DNA from: Volvox africanus
Taxonomy: Eukaryota; Chlorophyta; Chlorophyceae; Chlamydomonadales; Volvocaceae
Direction: 5' to 3'
Length of the DNA: 64,000 nucleotides
Assembly: GCA_030268105.1 (NCBI GenBank)
Contig: BSDZ01000103.1
Coordinates: forward strand, 996,501 to 1,060,500
Every line of letters starts with the position of its first letter. Position 1 is the stretch's first letter. A program made the translations under genes and the position numbers. A model generated the notes under the pieces. It was not told the DNA's origin. It saw only the letters and a list, made by a program, of their open reading frames with translations, and did not search any database. Shown here in pieces: positions 47,596 to 61,305 of this stretch.

Positions 47596-50500
47596 CCTCG
47601 AAAGCGACTGACGGAGTCTAAACGATGATTATTAGGGAGTGTTAGGGAGTGGAAGGCGCGTGGGAGGGTACAGAATGAAAGCGGCGTGGAATGGGGAAAG
47701 GGGGTAAGAGGTGAAGTGCGTTTCTCTCCGTGGGTTCTCACGGGTTCCGGAGCCTCCTTTGGCTTGCATGCAGTCAGGAGGCGAGGTGGGGCTGATGCAG
47801 GGTCTTGTGCGCGCCTGACCCTAACAGCGTCACAACCGGGGGAGGCTCGATAAGAGCATGAGAATCAACAGCACTGTCATACTGTGAACCCGAGTAAGGA
47901 TTCGAATCGAGAACCCCTCTTGTTGTTGGACTTGCATGCGTTTTGGAACGCGCATTTCACATCAACGCGGCGATATGTTGTGTCGTCGAGGACATGGTTA
48001 TCTAAAATCGAAGGCAGGCAGTTAACAACGGGCCAGGGCAGGCAGTAGAGGAGGAGGAAATGATCATTTCGCTTAGCCCTGCAAAGCTTACAAAAGCATT
48101 TATTTCTCGCAATCTCTTAATATCTGGATCCAGGATGGGCAGTAGCAGGTTGTCGGTTGTCAGTTGCTAAAGCTGAAAAAGGGCTTGAGCAGTTGCATGA
48201 GCTAGGGGATGCCAGTAGGACCCTTCAGAGTCTGTGCGTTCGTTTACGTACCCGTAGCTGCGTGTGCAAGAGCGAACCAGTCCCAGACCAAGCCAGGAAT
48301 CATGTCCAGATAGTTAAGGCATGTTTCGCTGTTTTACTTGGCAAGAGTTCAGGAGCTAAGGAGTAAGTTAAGGTTGTGGGCGCGTATTCGCTGTGCATGA
48401 ACGGGGCTAGCAGAGGCTTTCCTTTCCTAAGGTTACTCGTGATGTGTACGGCTTATCATGTGTACGGAGCCTGTCATGCATCTGGGTTTAGGATAGTGAT
48501 GCTGCGTATACTCCTATGACATCCTAGGTTTTGCGCTATTACACGTCTGCCTGGATTGCAACGATCTCGCTATCTCCCTCTTGCTGTTTATCATCCGTGC
48601 GGAAATCCAGAAGCAGCGAATAGCGTGTGTCTCTCAGGTTGTGCTCGGAAAGGTTGTGCTCCCCGCAGGACTTCGGTATGGCCCTCAGCGTGCGTCGCCT
48701 GCTCCCTTCAAATTCGGTTCGGGCAGTGTAATAGAACTTGGCACTCGTCAAGCCGAGGCCGCACTCAGCTATATGTTTTCTGCCCCCATACTTTGCCTGC
48801 GTGTGTGTATGTCCTGTCTATCTGCCTCTTGCGTCTGTCTGTCTGTCTGTCTGTCTGTCGGTTTGTCTGTCGTACATTCCCCGTCCGTTCGTTGTTGCTT
48901 CAAATCTGCACCTGACATGAGAGCTTTTCTGTATGAAATACACGGGACTGCACATACAGATTGACTGTTTGAGACGCCTCCCATGTCGAGCGGATATTAT
49001 TTTTTATCAAAGTGTCGGTGTGTCAGAGTATCATCGATTATCTGATCGCAGGCAATGCTGCGTGTTTGGGAAGGCATGTGCAGGCTGCCGAAGCAGCATT
49101 TAATGCCGCCATGCCAATTCGTCGGCGAGAGCCGTCGGAAGAGAGCCAGGGTGCTCGCTTGGAAGGTAAAGGTAGCTGGCTGCGGTGGCGTGGCCCGAAC
49201 CGATATGCGTGAAAGACATGGGGGATAATGAACTGATCGCTTGAGCTCGTTGGTACCTAGTTATCCCCTTGGATGAAAACGGGATGCTCGGAATGCTCCA
49301 TCCGGAATAGCCCCATCCAGTTCCGAGCTAGCAGCTCCTGGCGGGGAGTCGGACGAGGAGTAGTAGTAGCCATCGCAGACATGTAGATCGGATGCCACGA
49401 GTTTTTACTATCACTGGCTTTGCAGTTGACTTACTGACTTTCGAATGATGGGCATGAAGGTGGAAGGAGGTGCATGCACGGGGAACACCACCATCATTAG
49501 CAAGCGAGCGAGCGATGCGTCCGGAAAGCGCAGAAAAGGATTAGGGGGCATGTGGCTATTTGGAAGCGCCTGTTCTTGCTTCCATAACTATGTGAAGCAA
49601 CCTTTTCGGCCGCTGTTTCAAGACATGCTATCATGAGAGCGCACGCGCGAAGGCAGCAGACATTACACATTTGTGTATAAGTGATCTTTGAGTATAATGT
49701 TTAGTAAAACATCGCTTTATATCTTAATAGAATATCATAACATATGCAACACTTTCGTGGATTCTATGTTCTGTTTGGTTTTGCTGCCCATTAATAGGAA
49801 GAACCTTTAACACCCCTCGAACCTGTGATTGTCATACATGCGTACAAAGTTGTACGGGTACGGCAATCTGCAACAGAGAAGCTGGAGAGTGCAGGCGACG
49901 CTTTCGATTTAGGCGGATCAGGAGGATGTGAGATAATATATCTAACTGAGCCCAAGTTCAAAATAACTCTGCGTGCTGTATGCCGCATGGATGAATCGGA
50001 GGCGCGCGGAATTCTTTGAGCGGATGGAGAGAGGCCTGATCGTGGGCTTACGATTCCATGCAAATAGGCCGTTCGTTTGGTGGATGGCTGTTGTCTTGGA
50101 TCTGCACTTACACCTCACAACGGACCGCGTTCAGGACGTGATGTCAAGCGACAAGCCCCAACGTTATCTTCTGGGGACTTTGTTTTGCCAAAATATGATA
50201 GCTCCGCCCGCTAGACAACGCAGCAAGGTTCGTGTGACAGACATTTGATGGGCTTTAGAAACGTACGTCAAACAGAGTCAAGAGAGTCCTAATTTGACCT
50301 GCAGTCACTTTTACAAATTAAACTTTGTATTTGTTTAGGGGCTTAATACCTTTCGGGAAAGCTGGACGCTTGCGTGCTGCGCATACGGATGAAAGAGGCG
50401 GCAGCAATAGGTTGAAGATAATACGGCGCTGCCGTACAGGAATACTTTCGCATGATGCACTTCCGTACTTCCGTACTAAAGTGCACGATGCACCTCGAAT

Positions 50501-52225
50501 GGTTCTGGGGGTTATGAGGAAGGCGTACGAAACATTCCCAGCTAAGATGAACGACGTTAAGGTTTGAAGACACCGTGCGCGCTGCTGGAATGATGTACGA
50601 TCTGATTGACGTGGTGCCGTACGGAAAACGGACATACGCATGCTTGTGTACGAAGGTGTACTTGCTTCTGTATTTTTGGGTCAGGGTTTTTAGTGTACAG
50701 GATAGAATATATTTCATGACGACCTCGTGATTTAGGCCCAATATAATGCATCAAGTCATTCATTGTGGAAACTACGTCATCCTGAACGACATCCTGAAGC
50801 TTCGCCTCCAACGTTCGCTCCATCCCCTTCTTTATGCATGGAGCGAAACTTCTGCTCTGTGCATATGATCCATATAGCTTGTTGGTGTCACATAATGAAT
50901 GTGTTGGTTTCGGAGACAAAAAATGTATGGGGGTTTTGCATGCATGCATGGCCGGTGGATGCATGTGTTGGCTTCGCAGGTACAGCGGGTTCCTTCATCC
51001 CAGACATGTGGTTATTACATTAACGTACATTCGAGTTTGTTGCTGTCGTACTAAAATGTTCTTTATCGATTGTAAACGATCTTTGGTTGCCATACATGCA
51101 AACAACAAACATCAGGAGAAGAAGAATGAACGAGGGTCCGTAGCAACTACATGAGTTGAAGGACCGAATCTCGGTTTCGCGGCACAGGGCCTATCTGTCC
51201 TAAACGTCCGATTTATTGAACGGAGCGATCCAAATGCCTTACATACATAACCGTGATTGATGATATGATAAAGGCAATCATGTGTAAGACCGAATCAAAC
51301 GCCGCCTGCCAGCCCCGTGCACTGCATAAAGCACAGCCGTCTCACTAATGCGGTCTGATGCCTGGACACCGAAGTACCAACGCCGATCAACCACCATAAC
51401 GAAACATAAATAATGCCATGAGCAGGGATAAATACCATTGAGTACTCGCTTGCGACAGCGACGGATTGTGAAATAAAGGCCACCGAAAGCACCTTGGAGG
51501 TAACTGGCACATCTTAGAATCCAAAAGCCAACATTCCACAAATGCATCTAAGGATTTTCGGCGAAACCGTTCGTCCGCCATCATTTCTCACTCCTCCTGG
51601 ATTTCGACTGGACTACGTTATTAAGTACGATCCAATCCAATTACAAACCACCACAACAGAAACAACAGACAGCGCAGCAAGGTATGATCAACCACCGCGG
51701 ACAAGGCCTGGAAGTCGACAGGAAATGTGCTTTGCAGCGTGAGTTCACATGTACGGCTGTTGTTACGGCTATAGGTACTGGTCTGCGGCTGCTACTGCTG
51801 CTACTGCTGCTACTGCTGCTACTGCTGCTACTACTGCGGCAATGGAGGAAAAGATCACCGCTCGAGGACGGCCACATCAAGGACGGCCGCTTAACGCCGC
51901 AGTAGCGGTAGCAGCAGTAGCAGCAGTAGCAGCAGTAGCAGCAGTAGCAGCAGTAGCTTTATTCTTTCCTTCCCCGACGAGGACAGTCGTACTACATATG
52001 GGGGGGAGGTAGCAACTGACCCCATCTAAAACCAAAAGTAATAAATAACCCAAGCTGGCAAAACTTGTGCTTGCCCCGGGAATCAGAGTACGACAACCGG
52101 ATTCGTAGACACGAGCGACCTAAAAGTTGGTAGGTCTCGGTACAGTTGTCAACATCGAACATGGTCCTGGAGCTCACATGTGTACGGCTTTTTTCCCGTA
52201 CTAATGCATTTAATCATTTAATCAT
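47596..52225. other. Intergenic region, no gene recognised
   Basis: About 4.6 kb between the converging CAP-domain and choice-of-anchor I genes. Contains a CTGT tract (48832-48860), repeated CCGTAC motifs (50400-50640) and the mirrored triplet arrays at 51786-51960. Short open frames look random. Confidence 0.5.
51786..51960. repeat. Facing triplet arrays that form a long inverted repeat
   Basis: A (GCTGCTACT)-type array at about 51786-51838 faces an (AGTAGCAGC)-type array at about 51900-51957. The two are imperfect reverse complements separated by about 60 bases and could fold into a hairpin. Confidence 0.8.
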
Positions 52226-55200
52226 TTAACACGACGTCACTTCCCAAGCACTCGCGGTTGCGCTGACCTCATTTGACATCAACAGAAGCGCGTTGCCGGT
52301 TCGGCTGTCCTTGGCTTGCACAAATCGGATCTGTAAGGCACATGGAAAAGTAATGTATTTATGTGGGGAGAAGCGGAAGGTTACAGTCGAGCAATAAACG
52401 GAGGTATAACGAGGTAAACATTTTATTTGCTCGTGAAACATACATCATATTCTCACATATTTACACATTTCTTTAATACAAATTCAAATCTTTAATGTTT
52501 ATCCAAAACTTGCTTGATTCCCGTTCGATACTTAGGATTAAGACGGATGAAAACTTTCTTCTCTGCGATCACAACCCAACAGGCAGCCCAGATTGAACTT
52601 TCCAGCCCAGCCCGCAACAACACGCCGTAAGACCCTAAAAGCCTAAACACGTGCCGTGCTTACCCCCTCAGGTGCCAGATCGCCCAGCGTGCTAGTGAGC
52701 GCGGTCTTCGGGGCGGTGAAGTTGCGGTTGTAAACATAGGCGCCGAAAACTGGCGTGCTCGGTACGGAAACGTCGTACAGCATAATACCACCCATGCGCT
52801 CCAGACCTATGGCTGCATAGGTCCTGTGTGTATTTCGGACGCGGCGGATAATATTGTTTAGTTAGTTCCGAGTTCGTTGTCGGGTACCTCCATGCAGTTA
52901 CAGAAGGAATTGACTGCTATACGACTTTGTACGGCACTCAATGTTGATTGGCCTGAGAAGTGCATTCCACTGGTACATACGCACGCGCTCCCGCATATCC
53001 CTTTGGAAGCCCCGAGTCGCGTGAATAAGGATCCTGCTCATTGTTGTATCATGTATGCCCTAAGAAAGAGCTCGCGAGGCAACATCAGGATTCTAGTCAT
53101 TATCATTCAGATTCTAATTATTATCATGATACACATCATCCTGCTCCCCTTGTCAGCTGGTTTCCTGACTGCCCCCAAAATAATATAATTGGACGTTAGT
53201 GCGACGAATACATAAAGTAATTATTACATGGAAGTAATGCGGAGTTTTCAGCTTATTATAGGAGCTTTACTCAAAAAGAATAACTAATTCTTAGGAATGG
53301 GGGCTGAGTCGCGCCTCGCTTAAAGATATGATGGACACAGATGGCATGATATCTTGATATAATAAGGCAACCCCGAGGCAGCAAATCTAGTACTAACGGT
53401 TATCAGAGTTCTAAAAAACTATTTATCTTGATTCAGTAAGTTGTATTGTATTGCCTATCCGGGGCTACCTATTACCTATTATTACATTATATTTGTATAA
53501 ATTTATTTAATATACATTAATCTTGATTATAACTAAATGTTATATTACAACGATTCGTGTTTATTACTTATTTTACGTAATCATATGAATTGTTATTAAC
53601 TATTGTTCTATCACTATCCATGCCCTGTTTCACATTGGCCTGTTGTACACGGGCACCCACTCACCTGTTTCTGAACTTGAATACTTCTAAAGCTTCAGGC
53701 TCGGGACCGGAGTTGTCCGAGCGAGCATCGGGATCATTTCGATCCCGGTCGGTATTGAAGCACAGCGAGGCGGCTGGGTGGGCGGCAAGTGTGGTCTCAA
53801 TTTGAGATCCGCTTTCGAACACCACCTGGCCTGCGCATTATAAATTCCACGATCAAACTATTCGTAAATTAAAATAAAAAATGTTAATGTTGGAGCGCAC
53901 AGTTGCCGGCTGGGCGTTGGTTATTTCGTCGGTTGGTTGGATCCGAGTCTCCGAGAGATGTACGAACTAAAAACTTCTAACCGGCACATCCGGAGAAGCC
54001 CCGAGCAAATGTGCTCGGGGCATCACATGCATTTGTGCTGGATATCAAGAATTCGGGCGTACGGAATTGTAGACCGCGACGGTTTAATACTAGGATTGAC
54101 AGGTTTACCAAACGGTTGAGCACTTAAACGGTTTACCGATCAAGGAATGCAGAATTCCAGATAAGTCATAGCAAGAAATCCAAATGAAGTAACCATAATA
54201 TAAAATGCCGGAGCGTGGTATAGATTGGTTACATAGTTACTTGGTTTTCTTAAGTGATCGTAAGGTACGGGTTATCATAGCCTCACACAGCTCATATGAC
54301 GATGCGCCTTGTATGTTGTTGGGACACTGACCGTTAGTGGCATCCAAGATCGACCAGGAACGGCCGCCGTACGCGATTAACCGAATGTACGGTCTGGTCT
54401 GTGAATCCCATCCGAGGCTCCTGTCGTACCCTTTCTTCATGCCAAAAAGTGGATCCACCGTCAAGCGGCCGAGTTCCGTATCCTGGGAGGCAGAATTACA
54501 CCAGGCAGGTCTCGTTAGTTCATTCTCTGGCACATGATTAATACACTACGAATATCATGTATAAATTCATTTTATTTGAGTTGAGTATAATGACCGGAAT
54601 TCGGTCGGTCGGTCTCAACTTCCTGCTTCCTGCTTCACGAGACATAATTATCGAGTAAGAGACCGAACGATGGATTGGGAAAATGTTGAGTATGGGTGTT
54701 AGTAATACGGTATACTGGGAAACATATTCCTTCGCCCACTACTTTTAATTATGTGTGTGCGCGATATGTTTTGTTTGCATGTCGTACGTAGGGTTGCTTC
54801 TTCAAATTCCAAGCAAAGGATTCGAACTCAAAATATCAGGGCATGAGTATATGTGTATGTGTATGTGTGTATGTGTATGTGTATATGTGTGTCGCATGGT
54901 CGGCTGGATGCTTAGGGTTGCTCCCTCCTAACCCTGATATCGCTCCCGAGTTTTGATTATCACTTCTCTTACCAGCCGTACGGCAGTGACGTTCGGAAAC
55001 ACACCGGTATCCAGGTTCAACAACTCCTTCACTCGTCGGCTCTCCGCCTTGGTGTCCCCTTCATTGGCGATGAAAAGGTACGGCTTATCCCCGATGATGG
55101 CGTGTACGATCGTGTCCGGCTGATACCAAGAGTAGAGACCTTTGAACTTTCGGAGGCGGGTCCCGTCCCTGTTTGTACGATGTACGATGTACGATGTACG

Positions 55201-55935
55201 GTGGTGTACGTGCATGGGGGCAGGCGGAGAGGGCCCGGATGGATTTCAGATAGAATTATGTTCATGAAGCCAAGAGTTTCGTCCATTTTCCCTAGATGGT
55301 TTGCTTTGCAGGGCGAGTATCTGAGAAAGGAAGTCTGGCGACACCGCGCCATAATAGAGGTTGCGTCAAGGCAAAATCCGAAAGCACGTGTGTGTATGGT
55401 TTTTTATTTCGCTGTCTGCGCTTGATTTGCGTGCTTCCCATTCGCTGCCGTACGTACACATCTGAAGGATCCAGGGGATTCAGGCTCCAGTCCTTGAGCC
55501 CCAGCGGCCAGATCGACAAGATACGCTCTTGGCCAGGGGTCAGATCGATGGATGCAACAGCATTGTTTTCCTGCATTTCAGTATGGCACGGTACGGAAGC
55601 CATACGGCAATCATGTACGGTGTAAATTCACCTCGTGTTTTGTTCCGGGATCTAGTACGTAGCAGTAGTAGTGCTGTTATAACATACAATTTAATATCAA
55701 TATCGATGTATAGCGGTATCGATATGTAGGGAGAGGGGATGTTTCATCCAGGAAGGCATATGACGGTATTTCATTTACGGTAAAGTACCCACCTGAAGGG
55801 TAACGTACGCCAGCAGAACATCGGGGTCGCTGTGCAGCGTGACGTACTCGGGCTCGATGTCCTTGGCTGTGGTTGGGGAGGCGCGAGGGATAAGGGAGAG
55901 GAAGGGATTGGCTTGGGGACAGTGTGTAAATTACG

Positions 55936-55992
<57 letters not shown>

Positions 55993-58386
55993 TTATGTTT
56001 ATGTTTATGTTTATGTTTATGTTTATGTTTATGTTTATGTTTATGTTTATGTTTATGTTTATGTTTATGTTTATGTTTATGTTTATGTTTATGTATGTGT
56101 ATGTCCCGGAGAACAACTTAAGTTAGCTCAAGCAAGAGTCAAGAGCGCGGATGGATAAGCTGCAGACTGCTTCTTCTACCATATTTTGAGCAATGTATCC
56201 ACTTATAATGAGATTACATATCATAAAACAATATCCGATTTCCTGCAATTTAATACGGAGGACGAGCGAGCGTCCATGGTTCTGGAGCCGGGCAGCTCCT
56301 ATTGGGACGCAGTGACGTCGGTGTTTGTACTTTTCGGAAATAGTTATGGAGCGCTACAGGCCGTGCTGGCTTTAGACGTTTTGGTGGCTGTTTCGTAAGA
56401 AAACCGAAACAGCCACCAAAACGTCTAAATGTCATATTATATACAAAAAACTTATATATATAATATTATTATATGTATATATACATATAATACAATAATA
56501 TTATATTATATGTGTATATATACATACATATGGAATCAGTGATCACCTGACCACCGCCCCTGCATTTGGATATAAATCTGTTTTGCCACGCACTTCTTTC
56601 CGTACATTGTCTTAAACTGACAACTGAAGAATAACAACGTAATATACTCGCCCCCGTGGCCCCCAACCCATGTCAGTGTAACCAGGTCGTGTAAGGCCCA
56701 CGATGTGTGCACAGCTGATTGCTCACAATAAAGTGTAACCACTGAGAAGGCAATTGTCACATTCTAAGAGATGTTGTGTCGGTGTACCAAAACAGCAGTT
56801 TAGTTATTACGGGGTTGCCGTACTGTACCTGCTGTAACCTTAGTAAGGCGGGGGTCAATACGGAGACCCTTGTCCAAGAGGTTGTTATATGCGAGAGTGC
56901 TTAGAGAATCAATGTAGGTCTGAAGACAAAATAAAAAAGGGGCGGGGTGCGCAGTTTAGTACCCTGATTCGGGGGGTATCTCCGGGAAGGATGAGCCTGA
57001 GTCATCTGATCTGGACATCCATCTTCCAATCGATCGGGCCTTTGTTTTTTTGTTGCTGCGGCAGATATATATGACAAGAGATACAACAGGCAATGTGTTT
57101 TGGATTATGAGGGGATTGGAATCAGCGTTAGGGGCTTCATTCGTGATCTATCTTCATTGTGGGTACAAGACTACAAAATGTATTACACCGGCAATTCAAC
57201 AGATAATTAGTTACTTGTTAACCTTCTCTAATCAAACCGTTATCAGTTATCAGTTAGTTCTTAATCACTCTGAGGGGCTGGTAGATAGGGGTAGGCGAGG
57301 TCTGACCGACAAACCTGGAAGTCGAGAAGCTTAATAGAGAAGCTGAAGTTTGCAACTGGCCGGTCGGCGCCAGAGGGAGTGTACGACGCAATGTTGACGG
57401 TCGCAATCGCAATGGCACCTGAGGGGTTTGGGTCCACTTCAGGATCTGATCCAGGGATCTCCTGCATAACAAATATTCGTACATTCATTTAGTACGTAAC
57501 TTAGCCATGAACACACGTCAACACGTTGTACGGCATTAGGTGGTGAAGCATACGGTCACATGTTCCATACGGTTTCCTGCGTATCGATTCAATCTTCAAT
57601 TGTACATACATATTATGAACACACTTAGGGCTTCATTTCTTATGCGAGAAGCCCGCGCGGGCGCGCGCACACAGACACTCATGCGCACGCACCTGTGTCG
57701 TCGGTTCACCTTCACACGCGACCACAATTCGGCTGCCATCCTTACTCCATTTGATGCTGTCAGGCATGGAGCACCCCGGCATTACCGCCTCGCCCACTTT
57801 GACGCCTACATTTCAACAAGCGGTTAGAGGTTGGCAGTTAGGACAGCGCTTAGCAGATAGGATGGAACGAAAAAAAGCAATGGTGAAAAAGAAACAAAGG
57901 GGGGTAAGGGGGGTAAGAGTCGGTGTCGGGGTGGCGATCGACACACATATATAGTAGCGGAGTTGACGCCTTAGTTGATTCGGCAGATTCCGCTGGATGC
58001 TGGTGGTGGGTGCTGAACCTGGGAAAACCACTGATTTCGGAGAAGTCGGCATGGGAGACTGGATGAGGGTGCCCCGAAACACCGGGGAAGGTAGGGACTG
58101 CCAGGTTAGTGGCCACGGGTGATGTACCCCCCTATCCTACACACATAAGTAGGTATCCAAAACCTTACACCATTGCTCATATCCTTTCCCCCATAACATA
58201 AATACATTTTTACATATTTATACATACGTATACATAAAGATGTACATATATACACACACATACACATCTGTCATATCTGCCGAACAAAGAAACAAAGACT
58301 CGATCGATTGGAAGATAAAAATTCAGATAGACACATCCTTCCCGAATATATATTTCCCGAATATACCCGAATCAGGATACTACAAT

Positions 58387-58429
<43 letters not shown>

Positions 58430-61272
58430 CATGCACACTGGCTTTGTTGCTGGTGCGGAAATCATGCCTCATATAATGAGCCATCTCCTCCCCTCCCGCT
58501 CTTCTTTGACTTCGTGCAGTGTCTTCTTCTGATTACTAAGCACGTCCCACCCGCCCTAGTGGACCGGCCCCCTTTGCTTGGATTTCCCCCCTACCCCGTG
58601 GCGCTTCCTGTAGCCGTACATACACATACATACACAGAATCAATCAATCTCTCTCCCCCCCTCTCTCTCACACACACACACATTTACCTGAAGCCATGTT
58701 ATAGACCCGAAGAATTCCTGACGCCGTGAACGGCACTCCGTCCAAGGACAGCGCAGCGAAGCCATTCCAGACAGACACGCTGCGTAAGCCGCATGCATAC
58801 CACACATACACACACATGCAAGACATCAAAAGTATGTAATTACATAGTTCTATTAGATCCTAGGGTATGCCGTACATTTTAAAAAATGAAAGGAACTATA
58901 GCTAGGCATAGGGTAACATGCATCGTCACTTGAGTCAACGTATAATGTACAACTTCGTTGTATTCAATGAAACGTACGGCAACTATACAAAAATGATAAA
59001 TGATAAATGTCAATGTCAAAACATGGTAAAACGTTGAGTAATAAATGGTAATGATAGCCGTATTTTGATAGTAAGCACGCCCAAGCCAGTGGTGTTGCGG
59101 TGAGGGGACGTAGGGGCGCCACGTACGACGAATAATGGCGTCCCAGTTGCTTCGTTGCTGCACCCTACAGCTTCCTTTTATCTTTAACCCTAAATACATT
59201 TATTTGATTAACGAAAAATATAAAAACCTAAAATGCAATAATCTACCTATTATTTAGTTTCTAAACCTTTTGCAACATCTTCACGACATTCGTCACGTAC
59301 GTACGCAAGTACGGACCTTCCCTGCGCAAAAACTTACCTATTTGGGGTGCCGACGAAGGCCCCCTCGCCACTGGAGTTTCCGACCAAAATTCGGCGATGA
59401 ATGAAAGGAGACGAAACGTTGGCGTAGTTGACAATTAGTAGCGCAAGGGGCGCTGCATGCATCGCATTTTTTCACTTGCACGTGTAAATGTCAAGTTGTC
59501 AACCAACACAATCAAGTCAATATGAAAATATAGTATATTGTATAATATATATACATACATACATACAAATTACAACAGTTAAAAAGTAATAGTGTAAATT
59601 GTTACATAACACGCACGCTCACAATAATGAAAATGCAAGCAGCAAACAGTAAAAGACGGAAGAATAGCCAGGCCTAAGGCCCATGAGATTTATTTGCCCT
59701 TGCTGGGTCGAGAGAGGGGAGGAGTGCACGGCAGGACGAACATTTATGTGCACCCGTGTGTTCCCCCGCCCCTGCGCTGTGGTTCGGCCCCCTGGTCAGG
59801 GCCCCCGGTGCTTGTCCTTTCAGGGCAAGTCGCCCACAGTGTAACACCTTTTGAAAATTAAAACAAAGAACAAGAACAAGAACAAGAACAAGAACAAGAA
59901 CAAGAACAAGAACAAGAACAAGAACAAGAACAAGAACAAGAACAAGAACAAGAACAAGAACAAGAACAAGAACAAGAACAAGAACAAGAACAAGAACAAG
60001 AACAAGAACAAGAACAAGAACAAGAACAAGAACAAGAACAAGAACAAGAACAAGAACAAGAACAAGAACAAGAACAAGAACAAGAACAAGAACAAGAACA
60101 AGAACAAGAACAAGAACAAGAACAAGAACAAGAACAAGAACAAGAACAAGAACAAGAATAAGAATTTAATTTTAATTTTTAATATATATAAATTATACGT
60201 CGGCTGTAGCCTGGTGTGTGTTCAAGGGAGATGGGGAATGGAGGGGTTGTGGCCTCCCCTGTACGCACACGCCACAGGGGTAACGGACATCATGTATACA
60301 TGTTACAAACCATTGACCCTAGATGTTCGTACGTGAGTTCTTAGTGTTGATATGTGTGCTTCCCATCCACGCACCCTTGCAACCCTGCAAAAAACATGCA
60401 TAAAAACAGCCCCTCCCTCCGAAACCCAGCAGCCAGCCACCCACTTGTCGCTGATCGTCGTGCTTCCACAATGGCGGCCAGTTTGGAGAAAGGGTCGTAG
60501 TCCATCACTTCCATAGCGCCCGCACCTTCCCAGGGGCCGGCTTTCAATGAGCTCAGCCTCTTTAAGGATAGTCCCAGCTGCAAAACAAATGAAATGGATA
60601 GATGGGTGGATGGGGAATAAGTACACAAGAACGAGGAGGACATAGACAGAAGGACAAGGAAGACGAGGAGGACAAGCAGCCTCTTGGCAACTGTAGTATC
60701 ATGACAATGATTAGGAGATGCCTAATCCTAACGCTAACGCACGAGCTCTTTGTTGAGAGCTTGCATGATACAACAGCTACGTAAACCTTGTACGCGTATG
60801 GTTGAGTCCATTCCAACTGTGTCCCCACTGTCACAGGTAGACCTGGTAGACCTGCTGACCGGTTGATTGATCATATGTATGTATGCATGTATGTATGTAT
60901 TTATCTCCTTAATACGCAAATATCAATGTATGCTCTCCCTGCAGCTCTTTATGGTGGATTGCCGTACTGAGCATATATACGGTACCTATGCCCTGACTGT
61001 AGTAGTTGAAAGCCGTGAAGGCCTCTCGCGATGCTGGCTGGGTGCTTCTGCACCTTGATATTGTGCTGGTGTGTGGGCCGTACATGTACGACTATTATAC
61101 TGACCGTACTTCCTATATACCAACCGGAAGTTATTACCATCACTACTTTGGGAGTGAAATAACAGCCACGAACATTGACACAATTAAAAAGCTTCGCGCA
61201 TACTTTACGCCTTTTCATGAAGCTATATGTTGAAGTTAAGGTGAGAGAGGCAGATGGGCATATGTATGCACA

Positions 61273-61305
<33 letters not shown>

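Noticed and set aside
47880..47975. Possible tRNA (GGATTCGAATC motif)
   Set aside because: A T-loop-like word is present, but no matching acceptor, D and anticodon stems can be drawn on either strand.
55832..56158. YVYV and MYMF open frames
   Set aside because: Translation of the TATATG/TTTATG array.
59820..60336. Long KNKN and FLFL open frames
   Set aside because: Products of the AAGAAC hexamer array; hexamers never introduce stops. No coding context.
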